64,000 bases of DNA from Rhabditoides inermis (Eukaryota > Nematoda > Chromadorea > Rhabditida > Rhabditidae), in assembly GCA_963966185.1 (NCBI GenBank), contig CAWZYM010000271.1:922001-986000 (forward strand), given 5' to 3'. The notes below the pieces were generated by a model. That model was not told the DNA's origin. It saw only the letters and a program-made list of their open reading frames with translations, and ran no database searches. Shown piece by piece: positions 44,650-56,687 of the stretch (position 1 is the stretch's first letter; the number at the start of each line of letters is the position of its first letter). The translations under genes and the position numbers were made by a program.

Positions 44650-45167
44650 TGCGATGCACAAACACATACTTTCTGTACTTGTCATTGTTCCACAGATAAA
44701 TGTTGCAAGATTATGATTTTTTGTACCAGTCGTCGTCGCGCCTCCATTGCTCCTCCTTTTGAAAGTTCTAGAAGGGAATGTTTGCTTTCCCTTTCTCCCT
44801 TCTCATTCCTTCGAGCTATTTTTTTCAATATCCAAATCATTGTGACATCATAGTTTCACAGTATTCATATTTAGTTATGCGCTTTCGTCTTCTCGCGCTC
44901 ACTGCAGCCTTCTCCTTTGTCTCACTTTTGCCTGAAAACAACAGTGCGAACCCGGCGCGTCTCACATGCTGGCGCTGGGTATATAAAGAGTGTCGCATAA
45001 GCGTCACTTACAGGCAAACGGACATTGCGTTTACTATATATAGGATTTGAACAGCTGATTGATTCCTAAACAAACGCGACCACAACGTATTTCAGGTTTC
45101 ACTGCGTACTTATTGTGTCAAAAAAGGTATTCAAAAAAGTTGATGAAAGAGTCATTATCTTTTAAAA
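44650..45167. other. Intergenic
   Basis: A segment near 44935-44980 (caacagtgcgaacccggcgc) resembles one near 42630 (aacgcaaacccggcgc), so both may be old repeat copies. No exon is recognised. Confidence 0.4.
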
Positions 45168-45309
45168 GGACTAGCGTAAGAGTAGAGTTTGTGTTGTTGT
45201 TTATTCGAGTAGGTTTGTTGACTATTTCGATTGATAGAATAATGTATGATATTTTTTTTTGCATTATCTCGAATAAACAACAACACAAACTCTACTCTTA
45301 CGCTAGTCC
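45168..45309. repeat. 142-bp hairpin with perfect 41-bp arms
   Basis: Arms 45168-45208 (ggactagcgtaagagtag onward) and 45269-45309 are exact complements around a 60-base loop. Part of the loop (ctatttcgattgatagaata) recurs at 45411-45430. Confidence 0.85.
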
Positions 45310-45666
45310 ATTGAAATGTAGGTATGTAGGAGAGCAATTATGTCACATCTCCAAATTGACGTTGAGACATCGACTATATCTGGTTAAACGATTCGAGCAG
45401 GTTTGTGTACTATTTCGATTGATAGAATATGCTGCTTCCATCTTATACTTTCCCCACTTTTTTCCGTTTTCCGTGCGTTTTTTTTTTTTAAAACTCGGAA
45501 AAAACCTGGAAAAAAACTCGGAGAAAACCGGGTCAATCAAAACTTTGTTTACAACCACAACCACAATACACTGAAACAATCAACTACAAAAAATGTTGTG
45601 TTAGGTTTAGCCACGTCTCGGAAGTTTTGCGCAGTGTCGTGGTGTCGTTACTGAAAAAGGTGGAGT

Positions 45667-47046
45667 TCAGAAAACAAAGCATACTCGTCCAAAACCCACC
45701 CCAATGAAGAATCGCTTGGCCGAGCGTCTCAGATCGCGAATGAAGTACATGACGATGAACGGATCGAATATGGGGTAGACAGTGACGGAGAAGCACAGAA
45801 TGCGGGAGTAGGGGAACTCCGCTCCGAACAGAGGGAATATGATGATGAAGACAAAAAGAAGATGATTGAAGAGGATCGGGATAGATGTCTGTGAACTGTC
45901 TTTTTTCTCTTTTTGTCTTCAACTTTATGGATATGATTGAACCGGACATACCTGTATAAGCAGCGTTTTGAATATCTGCCTTTGGCGGTAGCGGTAGTAT
46001 AGTGAAAATCGCTCCTCTGCCAGCCGCAAAGCGATTCCCATTGCGGCAAAAAGGACACAACACGGTAAAACGAGCTAGAACATTTTTCAGAGTTTTTTTG
46101 ATTGACAACATCAGAAACACGCTGACCAGTATACACATAAACAACTCACAAGTTGTACGATCACTGCCAAGAAGCCCCAAACCGCTCGATGATTATAGAC
46201 TAGCTCACCGTCGCTGGTCATCTGTATTCACAAGTTACATTCCCTCCTTGTTCAATTTCGGCAAACGTTCTGACAGTCTTTTGCTTCACTTTGAGCTATG
46301 TAGTTTTTTCTCCATATCTGAGTTGCTCTCACCGTTCTATACTGGAATCCGATTAGCCCTCCCTGAACTACGGGAAAGCCATATGTAGTGAAAATGTAGG
46401 GGGATATCTGAATTGTATGTGATTAATCATATATTTGTCTTACCTCTTTAAGTTCGTTCGGATCCGGAATGCCGATGTTGAATGTATAAAGAAAGATTGT
46501 CACAAAGTACACTGATGCGACTATGTAAACTGCTACAAAACACGACATCTTTGAGACAGTTTTGGGTCTGTAAGGTTTATGGTATGACTTCGTATGATAA
46601 AGTTAGTATGATCGACCTGCAGATGACAACGTATCTATAGATGAACTGAAAAGTTAGCGATAGATGACATAATATGTAGGATGCCACAAATGCGAGGAGA
46701 ATAGGTTTCCGGTTCCAAGTGTCTAGGTATGGGGAGACAGAAATCATCAGGTAGGAATTGCGTCCAGAGAAGCACATCTAAACAACACATTAGTAAAAAA
46801 AACAGAAGAAAAAAACTGCATGTATACAGACAGCATACATGTAATCATTTAACTGACCGGAACACAGAGTGCATTGGTGCCAGCGAATAGTATGTTTATG
46901 GTTGCATATGAAGCGAGTATGTATTTGTACTGTTGAGGTGAGTGTGATTTGAAAAGTACGACGAGTAATAACATGTTGAAGAGAGTAGAGAAGACGGACG
47001 ACGCGTAGACTTCTCGCGCATGATAGACGGAAGTGAGCGGGATCAT
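45667..47046 (-). CDS. Seven-transmembrane chemoreceptor, Str-like
   Basis: Seven exons (46858-47046, 46617-46777, 46444-46567, 46333-46407, 46150-46221, 45952-46074, 45667-45888) join in frame to 321 residues, the normal family length. TM1 is SSVFSTLFNMLLLVVLF, then SPQQYKYILASYATIN. TM3 ends FIYRYVVICR, the Str-type YR motif. IPDPNELKE lies in the second extracellular loop. A loop with RYRQRQIFKTLLIQ precedes TM6 (SIPILFNHLLFVFIIIF), and TM7 has TVYPIFDPFIVMYFIRDLRR, the YP-DP signature of Str and relatives. Start: ATG 47046 gives a usual short N terminus; an upstream exon cannot be excluded since the frame is open back to an acceptor near 47080. Likely a sensory-neuron receptor. Confidence 0.85.
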
Positions 47047-47253
47047 TGGATATAAAGACAACTTCTGATCCTGTTTGGCTATGATAATAAAATGAGAATG
47101 CTGAATTAAGGAACTACCATAACTCTACTAGCTTCTTCTCTAGGGACCTAATCAAGAATCACCTCTCTCCTAACAACGTTAATGATTTGTTTAACTTTAT
47201 GTGTCAAGTTGAGGTGAAGTACATCGTTCTCATTATTTGAAATCTTCTTGAAG

Positions 47254-47365
<112 letters not shown>

Positions 47366-47519
47366 ATTGTACTCATACGATGATAGAAAACTGATAATAT
47401 GAAGTCATGTCACCGTCGAGGACAGAATGGAATTTTCAAATTGTACAGGTGGATCGCCGGCAAGCTTTTCAAAACTCACTTTCGTCGCTGACCGCTGATC
47501 GACCTTGATGAAATCTTCT

Positions 47520-47900
47520 TCGATTCTGGTTTACGTTTTTGTTTACTTGTTTACCTGACTTGTAAACATCTGATATGAACTCTCCATCAAGTCTAGTACG
47601 CTTTAGATATCAAAAGCTCTAGTTTTGGAGTTGTTTACAACTTTGTTTACTTGTTAACTTGTCATGTAAACAACAAATATGAACTCTCCATCGAGTCTAG
47701 TGCACTTTCGACAACAAAATGTAGAGTTTTGGAGTTGTTTACAACTTTGTTTACTTGTTTACGTGACTTGTAAACACTACTTTGTAACTTTGTAACTCTC
47801 CTACTGGTCTAGTATGGATTAGACATCAAAATTAGAAGACTTGAAGTTGTTTATTTTTTTGTTTATTTGTTTACATAAGTTGTTCACCTAAAAATTTGTA
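47520..47900. repeat. Degenerate tandem repeat, period about 110 bp
   Basis: The phrase tttgtttacttgtttac with cttgtaaac and tctccat-gagtctagt recurs about every 110 bases, three to four times. Confidence 0.75.
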
Positions 47901-48686
47901 ATGATTTACTTGTTGTATGTACCAAGTATGAACCTTCTACCTCAAAAAGTGACCGAGTTATCGATTTTAGAAAATTTTCGAGAATAAAAAAGTCGAAATT
48001 GAAAAATTGAAACATTTATTAAAAATCTGAAATAATTCATGAATGAAGGTATTCTGGTAGTGATAACTAAATGAGAAAATACAGGTGTCAACTCTCATCT
48101 AGAAAAAAGTTACGGGGTCGTGAAGGGAAAACTGAAGTTTATGCTAATTTATCTCAGGTGACAGGTTTGCATGCACCCCCGAGAAGACGTAACTGGTGAA
48201 AGTTGCAAGTGAATCGGTGCAGTGAGCTTGGAGCTAGGTGCTGTGAACTATGGTCACCCGCCATAGCAAATTTTATATAGTTCCTCGCAGGGCGAACAAG
48301 TATGTTCCCAGATCTTCAAAAATGAGTATGATGTATATTGCAAAAGCACCTCACATTTGCAAGAAAATTCGACTCCTTCGAAATCAGAAGAGCTCATGTT
48401 ATCATTGATTTGACAGTTCAGATTCCGTATAATTCTTCAGAGATTTTCACACGTTTATGCGTCATCTAAACGTTCCGGAAAGAAATTGATCCGTTGGTCC
48501 GACTTAGTGTGTTTGATAAAAGCACGCGTTGTGTGATTGCGCGCGAAAAAAACGCTTCGCGATTCGTGAATGACGTGTGTTCCCTGATATCGTATCGCGT
48601 TATCGCTGAATGATGACAAAGCTGATTCTCACTTCCGAGGTTCATTTAACAAGCCAGGCGCAAGCGTTTCTGTTCATCGCTCTGCC
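47901..48686. other. Intergenic upstream of the CUB-like gene
   Basis: No exon is recognised. It should hold the promoter of the CUB-like gene. Confidence 0.45.
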
Positions 48687-51600
48687 ATGTTCCTGTTGAT
48701 GGTTATCTTTCTATTTGGAAGTTGCGCGGGTGAGTCATAGTCATTATCAAGCATGTGACGTTTCATGTGATTGTTGCAGCGGATGACAACTATTCCATTG
48801 TGCATGTGGACACTTCTGTAAACATGACTGGTGCGGTCAATCCACCCGTGGAAAGCGTCAACGGCACCTATCTCACCTACACGTTCATTGTATATGTGAG
48901 TACTAATATGCTTGTTTTTGTTTGAAAAGCGCGTAGATGTCTGCATTATCGTATTGACTATTGTATCTAAGACGTGTTTCGAAGTTTTGTTCGATTGTCA
49001 GTTTTTTTTCCACGACATAATTTGTTTCAAATGTTCAGTTCGACCATGTTCCTGCGGGAACAGCGTTGACGCTCACGATCATCACGCTTCTCAACGCGAC
49101 TCGTGTCACAGTCATTCATCCCATCGATGGAGACGAACAGTGAGTAGTTCACTCTCACACTCTCGGCTCAATCAAAGTAGGCTATAGATACGAAGATATG
49201 ATCGAGAACAACCTACGATTTGAATGTGTTGAGTTTTGATCGATAACAATAACAAAGCCAAGTGCTATCAGAGAGCACTAGCGTGTGTGCGCGCGCACTC
49301 TACAGGGGAAGACGCTGTTGTCGGATTTTGTGATAGCGATTGCGAAGTACGAGCGGAATCTCTTGGAAATGACGAGAAACTATTGAAAAAAACAAGATCA
49401 CCTGCGTTTCTTTTCTGTTACACTGTTTTTGCATTAGAAAAGACGCGTTTGTAGGATTATAGGTTATGGGAGAGGAAGTAGAACTCGGCGCCGTGTCTAT
49501 GAATACTTGCAGGTACACAATCGACAAAAACCTGCGCGTGTTCCTAGCCGGACCGGCTGCCAGTGTGCAACTAGCGCTCACTAGGCCGGATCTCAAAACA
49601 GGCTTCGGTGGGTGCTATAATGGGAAACACACCAAGAAATCTCATCAATTGACTCATCATGTTGGAACTCATTAGTTTGAAATAAAGTATGTTGAGGTGC
49701 TTTGGTGAACTGGGCGATTCCTTCGATCGTGCCCACAGAGACGCACACTGTCGCGCTCACCGTCGACAGACCATCATACATCGCGTACCAGGGACACTTG
49801 GGAAGGATAGGATCGGGTGAGCGCGGAACTATAGGGCATCCCCCCCCCCGTTCATCGTACGGCAGTCATTTCAAAGAATATTTACCAGACGTCATTTGAG
49901 ACATCAATAGCCCGTTATCATTGCGCGCGAGACCATTCGACCGCGCGATTCGCGCGCTTGGCGGTCTCTTTTTAGGGAAATGATGGTCATTTGCAAGTCT
50001 AATGAAGCAGAGTTTCCCAGCTTCTAGAGTTAATAACTCTGTTCCCGAGATTGCTAATGACACGAAACTTTCACAGGATGACAGGATGTCCGTAGTACTT
50101 GTCCCCATAGAATCTCCTCGGTGATTTTTGATTGTTCAATTGGTTCCCGAGATATCAATCGATAACTTCTCATGTACGACCATTTTGTAGGTGATTCACG
50201 CCAAGAGAAATAACTCACTTCAAAGTTGACCAAATTGCACCAAATTTTGATATGTTCTACCCCCACACCGACAGAATGTCCTCGTTAGAATTTTCAATTT
50301 TGCGTTTATTACGGTACTGCTGCGCAAAAACTCCTGACATGCATTTACATAAATTTCTCGTCATTTCGCTCATGTCTGGAAGCTAGCCGATAATGCCGTA
50401 CGATGAAATTGGGGAATGGCCTATATCAAAACTAACTCAGGCGCCGAGTCAAAAAGCGTTCCAGAGTCTTGGCTACCACAGTTTGCATGTAAACAGTTTT
50501 GTGAGCTGATAACTTTTTTTCAAATCGAACAAACCTAACCTAGGTGCTGTTGTCGTGAGCCGTCCGCCGGGTGCGGATCTGTGCATCAGCCGACCTAAGA
50601 CCGACTACGAATTCGGATCCATCATTTTCGTCTACTATGGCGATTCTATCATGACAAATGCATACGTGGGAAGGTAAAGAAGTATCAGAGACATAGCACT
50701 ATACTTTGTGAATTTGAAAAACATGTATTATCTCAAAAAAATGTTTTTTGTTGTTGATTGGACAAGATGCTGGGGTGCGCGGGCGACCGCAACACGACGC
50801 TCCCGACCACATTCACTATGGTCGCGCCGTACATGGTCAATATCGTCGATACACCTGTCTTCACGCTTAAGTCAGGTGAGTGGTTCATTTTTTCACGTAT
50901 AGACTGTGATAGACTTTTTTTACTCTTGCGGTGGAAAGTTCCATTGAAAGCGCAGAAATTGAAGAAGAAAAAACACGTGGAAGCTGCAAGATATGTTTTT
51001 TGTGGAAGCTGCAAGATATGTTAGTTCAGCACTCGAATCCTATTCGATGCCGTCCTTCTCTCCGCAGCTTCTCAACAATGGACCTCTCACAGTCACCATC
51101 GATCAGACACCTCAAACCTTCCTCGACAGCGAAGAATACTACACGCCACTTCAGACTACCCTCACCAACGTCATCTTTTCGGATGACGTGAGTTTTCTAA
51201 TGATGACGTCGTAGTTTCCACATTTAATTTGTACGTAATCTTTGTCACTTTTTTATTTAAAATGGTGACTGTAAGAATCGGATTAGGTACTAGAAGCTAT
51301 GCGATTGCACAAAGAAGTTATCAAAGGTTATCTACAAAGGTACAAAGTGATAACAGTTGGTTCGGTCAAAAATGCAATTTATGCTAATTACGGGACCATG
51401 ACCTCAAAAACCAAAAGTTAACATGGTTGAGTGAGATCATGGTACTTCATAAGCAAAATTTGCATAATGAACTAAAATGAATAGCAATACATTGTAGATA
51501 ACCTTTGAGAGCTTCTAGAACTCGAATGTTCTAAAAGTGTTTTTTACGGAGACCGTGTTATATAGAGCACATCGCTGCAAGTGTGGTGTGGTTCGCTCTA

Positions 51601-51816
51601 CAACAATAACTCTGCGGAGAAATACATGATTGCTTATATCAGGTACTGTCACTCTTGTTTCTTCAGCTTCCGAATAAAGGAAGAGAGTTGTGTTCTCAGC
51701 AAGTCTTCTTTCGACGATTTCGCCTATGCGGGTACATTTGGAGCGTTCTGTCGTTCCCTCACACTCAAAGCATCCGAGGGAACTGTCAGGGTGAAGGTCG
51801 GAATTGCACACGGTGA

Positions 51817-51861
<45 letters not shown>

Positions 51862-51961
51862 CGCTCTCTCTCTCATACGCTCTCTCTCTCATACGCTCTC
51901 TCTCTCATACGCTCTCTCTCTCTCATACGCTCTCTCTCTCATACGCTCTCTCTCTCTCTCA

Positions 51962-51993
<32 letters not shown>

Positions 51994-52015
51994 CTCTCTC
52001 TCTCTCTCTCTCATA

Positions 52016-52065
<50 letters not shown>

Positions 52066-55000
52066 CACGCACACGTTCTTCTCCATTCCAGTCTTGGAGG
52101 ACCAGACGAGGCTTGTGAAGGATGGTTCTCGCGGTATCATTACCAACTTCAACTATCCCTTCCCCGAGTTCTCACATAAGTCACATGAGATGCGGACACT
52201 CAAAACCGACAGCAAAGGTGAACAAACTATGATGCAAAAAATTGAAAGAAAAGTGCATGATAAGTGCATGTTCAAGTTTTTGATCGTTTTTGTCACTAGA
52301 ACGACAGTAACGTAAATAGGCTACAGTAATTGGAAAGGCAAGTGAAATCATGTTGTTTCAGATAACATGCAGTTCACTCGGTTTTAATTACCCAAGTTTG
52401 AGGTACTGCCATGGATTCTTCTCAGTTCTCTTTCTTCTCTCGCATGCTCGAGCAGCAGAATCTCCTGATTGAGCAGCACGGCAAGCTCATCGCCAACCAG
52501 AGCAAGCAGCTGGAGGCTATTCAAGAGACTGTGTCGCAAAACACCGCGGCCCTGTCTCGTCTGCTGGCAGCAATCGACTCGCCCCCTGCCGCCCGCTCGC
52601 CCCATATTCCCACGCTCACCTACTCGAGTGTGGCACGCGTGATGCACTCGGAGTCGGCTCGCTCCGTGTTCCTCGACAAGGCGACTCGCGCCGTTATCGT
52701 CGGTAGGGAGGAGAAGAAGACTGACGAGGAGACCTCCAAGGACGACTTCCTCTTCATCGGGGAGCTTGTCCGCGCCACCGGTGACGAGGAGCTGATCCAA
52801 CTGTACGGCCAGAGGAAGATCTCGTGCCACCGCCACCCCGCTGTCCGACCGCCCAAGGGAAACCGCATCATCAAGGTCCAGCTGGAGACGAGCCAGCTCC
52901 GAGATCGTCTTCTTGCGGGCATTTACTCGCACAGGTGGAGCGCGCTGGAGAACGTACAGTTTCGCTACGCTCGCCGAGACTACACCGAGGAAGAACTGGC
53001 AGAAGACCGGGCCCTGCGGGGGCAGGCCAAGTCCCTCAATGAGTCTGCCGGCAAGGTCGCCTTCGTCGTCCGCGACTGCCGACTCGTCAAGCTGCGTGTC
53101 CCCCGCGAGTTCAAGGATCACACGTCGCCTTCCGCAGCCCCGCCTCCTCTGCCACTCGTCTCTGAGTTCGTGCCGCCCACCGTCCCCGCCTCCAGGAGGA
53201 GCCGTGTCACCGCTGTCACCACTGCCTCTGCGCGCTCGCAGTCTCGCGCGTCTCGCTCTCGTGCCGCTTCCTGTTCCACTGCGCGTTCTCTCTCTTCTAC
53301 TCGCGGGTCTAAACGGGTTGCTGACGAGTCTGCCGGAGGCACTTTCCAGGAGCCGAAGCGGGTCGCCGGGGACGCTGCCGCTTCCTCTTCTGCCGCAGAC
53401 ACTGCCGTGACGATGGACGTGTCCGCCGTCTCCTAGGGAGCTCGCCAGGCCCCAGATCAATCTCCTCTCTATGCGCAGGTGGCTCCCCCTTTTGTAGATT
53501 CTGTAGATTGTGATTGTGATACTGTAAATTGTCATAATGTTGATTCTGGTAGCTCTGTCCGTATTCCGTTTTCGAAGGTTCTGTTAATTAACGTGCGCTC
53601 GGTCAAAAACAAGCTATATGTACTCGAACTTCTTCTAAACACCGAAAAGCCCATGATTGTTATACTGACCGAAACCTGGCTCAGCCCACACGAATCAATC
53701 GCTTCACTCTCACTGGGTGGTCGATATTCCATTTTGCGTTCCGATAGGCTCACTCATGCAGGGGGTGTAATGGCGTTGTATCAATCAAATATTTCTATTA
53801 AGCTAATCAGGTCAACATCGATCAACAATCTCTCCGAAATTCTCTCATTTGATGTTTTCCCTTCTGACAATTTGCACTTAGATAGACCAATACGCTTCAT
53901 TGCTTGCTACCGTACGCCCGGCTCCACTCCCGAAATTAAACGAACAGGGTTCCAGCTCATTTCTGAATTAGACTCACTTATTGACTCCGAAAACAGGTCA
54001 CATATTGTTTTAGGCGATTTTAATGCGCCTTCAATCGATTGGAAATGCGGTCGTGCTTTTGACTCCTTTGACAAATCGCTCTTGGATTTCGCTTGCTTAC
54101 ACTCAATGTTTCAAACGGTAAACAAACCTACCATGGTTAAACGTACCGGCATAAAATCAAATATTCTCGATATAATACTTGTCGACAATTCCTCTCTTGT
54201 AACTAGTACACGCATACTTCATCGCTTCAGTACCTGCGGTCATCTGCCAGTTGAATTCATATTGCGCGTCGAAGACATGTCTGCACACCACAAACCTGAT
54301 CTCGTACGAAACTATAGAAATGTAAACTGGGATACCATTAACAATGCTATTGATTCTATTCGCTGGACGCGTGTTTTTATTGGCAAAACAGTTGAACAAG
54401 CTGCATCCAAGTTTTACGAAATCATACATGACATAATTGATGCTCACATTCCGCTTGTCGCTCCAGCTAACAAACGCCCCCGCCCATTACCTCGTTATCT
54501 AACTAAGCTGAAGCGACAAGCCAATAAACTTTCATCAACGAGACCCCACTCCATCGATTCTAATAGGTCACAGCGTCGCCTACGTAAAGCAATAGTTTCT
54601 TGGAATTGCAAGCGTGAATCTAAATTGATCGTTAATGGCAATAAATCAGCTTTCTATCGTGATGTTCGAAATAAAATGCATCCCGACGGTGGCATCGGCG
54701 CAATTTGTCACGATGATATTTTCATTCACAATGCGCTGGACAAATGTGAGATCTTTGCTGACTATTTTGAATCAGTTTATCGCGATTCCATCACACCACC
54801 TGGTGCTGACTTGCCTAAACTACCACATTCACTTGATATGATTGACATTACCCTTCTCGAAGTTCATAAAATCATTTCCAAACTCGATTCCAAATATAAC
54901 ACTTCTCCAGATGGTATTAACAACGTGTTTCTGAAACGTACGGCAACTTCCATATCGGTTCCATTGACGATTCTTTTTGCAATGTCCATGTCTGTCAGAG

Positions 55001-56629
55001 AAATCCCATCTATTTGGAAAGAAGCTTGGGTGAAACCATTATTCAAAAAAGGCGCACGTGAATCTGTCTCAAACTACAGACCGATTTCTCTCACATGTAG
55101 CATCTCTAAAGTTATGGAAAGAATATGCGTTCAGCAGATTACAAAATACTTAGAAAAGCACAACCTACTCTCCAAAAAACAATTTGGTTTTCGCAAAAAT
55201 CGATCCACTAATGCACAACTAATTGAATGTCATATGAATTGGTGCAAGCATATTTCATCTGGTTCCGTAATAGATTGCATCTATTTCGACTTTAAAAAAG
55301 CATTTGATACCATCAACCATGACCTTCTTTTCAAGAAACTTGACGCTATCGGTATTCGCGGTAATGCTCTTGGCTGGATAATTGAATTTCTCAAAAATCG
55401 CAAGCAATCTGTTATGATTGGATCTAAGCGTTCCTCACCGCGCACTGTTAATTGTGGCGTTCCACAAGGTTCGTGTCTTGGACCCTTGCTGTTCAACATT
55501 TTCATAGATAACATTCCTGATAATTTACCAGATGGCGTTTATTATGCGCTTTATGCAGACGATTTGAAAATTTACTTTCCTTTTGATTTTACCAGTACTT
55601 CTGCGAAGTCTATTTTCCAAAAAGCCATTGACATAGTCGCAGCATGGTCAGCTTCATGGGGACTTCAAATATCCACTGAGAAAACTCAAATATTGCATGT
55701 AGGCAAGCGGAATCCAAAGCACACTTATATCGTCCACGACTCAACTCTCAAACCAGTAGATTCTGCAAAGGATCTTGGTATTCTCATGAGTAATAACTTA
55801 TTGTTCCGTGATCATTTCAAACAAATAATTCAACAAACTCTGTATTCTATAAATGATTTTTTTCGGACATACAAAACACGAAATCCCACACTACTGATCA
55901 CCGCATACACAACCTATTTTCGCTGTAAATTAGAATATTGCACTGAGCTCTGGAACCCTACTGATGTTGCTTCTGTAAACCTAATTGAGAGCATACAACG
56001 ATATTATACTCGTCGTGTGTGTCAGCGTATCGGGCGCAGCCTATCATATCCTCAACGCCTTGAGCTTTTCAATCTTCAAACTCTCGAAAATAGACGATTC
56101 TTGAATGATGTCACATACATTCACAAAGTAATCCACTCGAAAACTATATTGGACTATCATGGTCTTTTTGCAATTATTCCATCTCGTACTCGTGGCTCTC
56201 ATGAATTTAGAATTGTTCCATCATTTGATCACACAGGCCGTACCAGCACTTTTTTAAGCAGAACCTTCGCAATATGGAATGCGCTTTCTCGTGACCTAAT
56301 CTCCATCAATGATCCCTCTATCTTCAAATCACAACTCTCTACATTAGATCTCATGCCACCTAGCAAATTGCGCAACCTATAGAGAGCTCTCCCCCCACTT
56401 CCTTTTCCATGTAATACTATGTGATTATGTTCGTGTTCAATATCATTGAAACCCCGTTTATACCTGCCGTTTGTATTGCTCACTTTTTGTTTATAATTGC
56501 GTTTTTTTTCCATGTTATCGGTAATAAACCTATCTATCTATCTATGCTTTTCTCAGAAGTCAAAACCAAAACCGGGGCATACTCATACAACACGGACGTG
56601 GAAGAGAACCAGTATTTCCAGTGAGTGAC

Positions 56630-56687
<58 letters not shown>

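Larger units (their letters stand above)
52380..56543 (+). mobile_element. Nearly full-length LINE (CR1/jockey-like) in a gene intron
   Basis: It runs from the SL1-like leader through ORF1 and ORF2 to a TATC-repeat tail at 56531-56543. AATAAA lies at 56522-56527. Both frames are free of frameshifts. It lies sense-oriented in intron 11 of the CUB-like gene, only 13 bases before the next exon. Confidence 0.88.
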
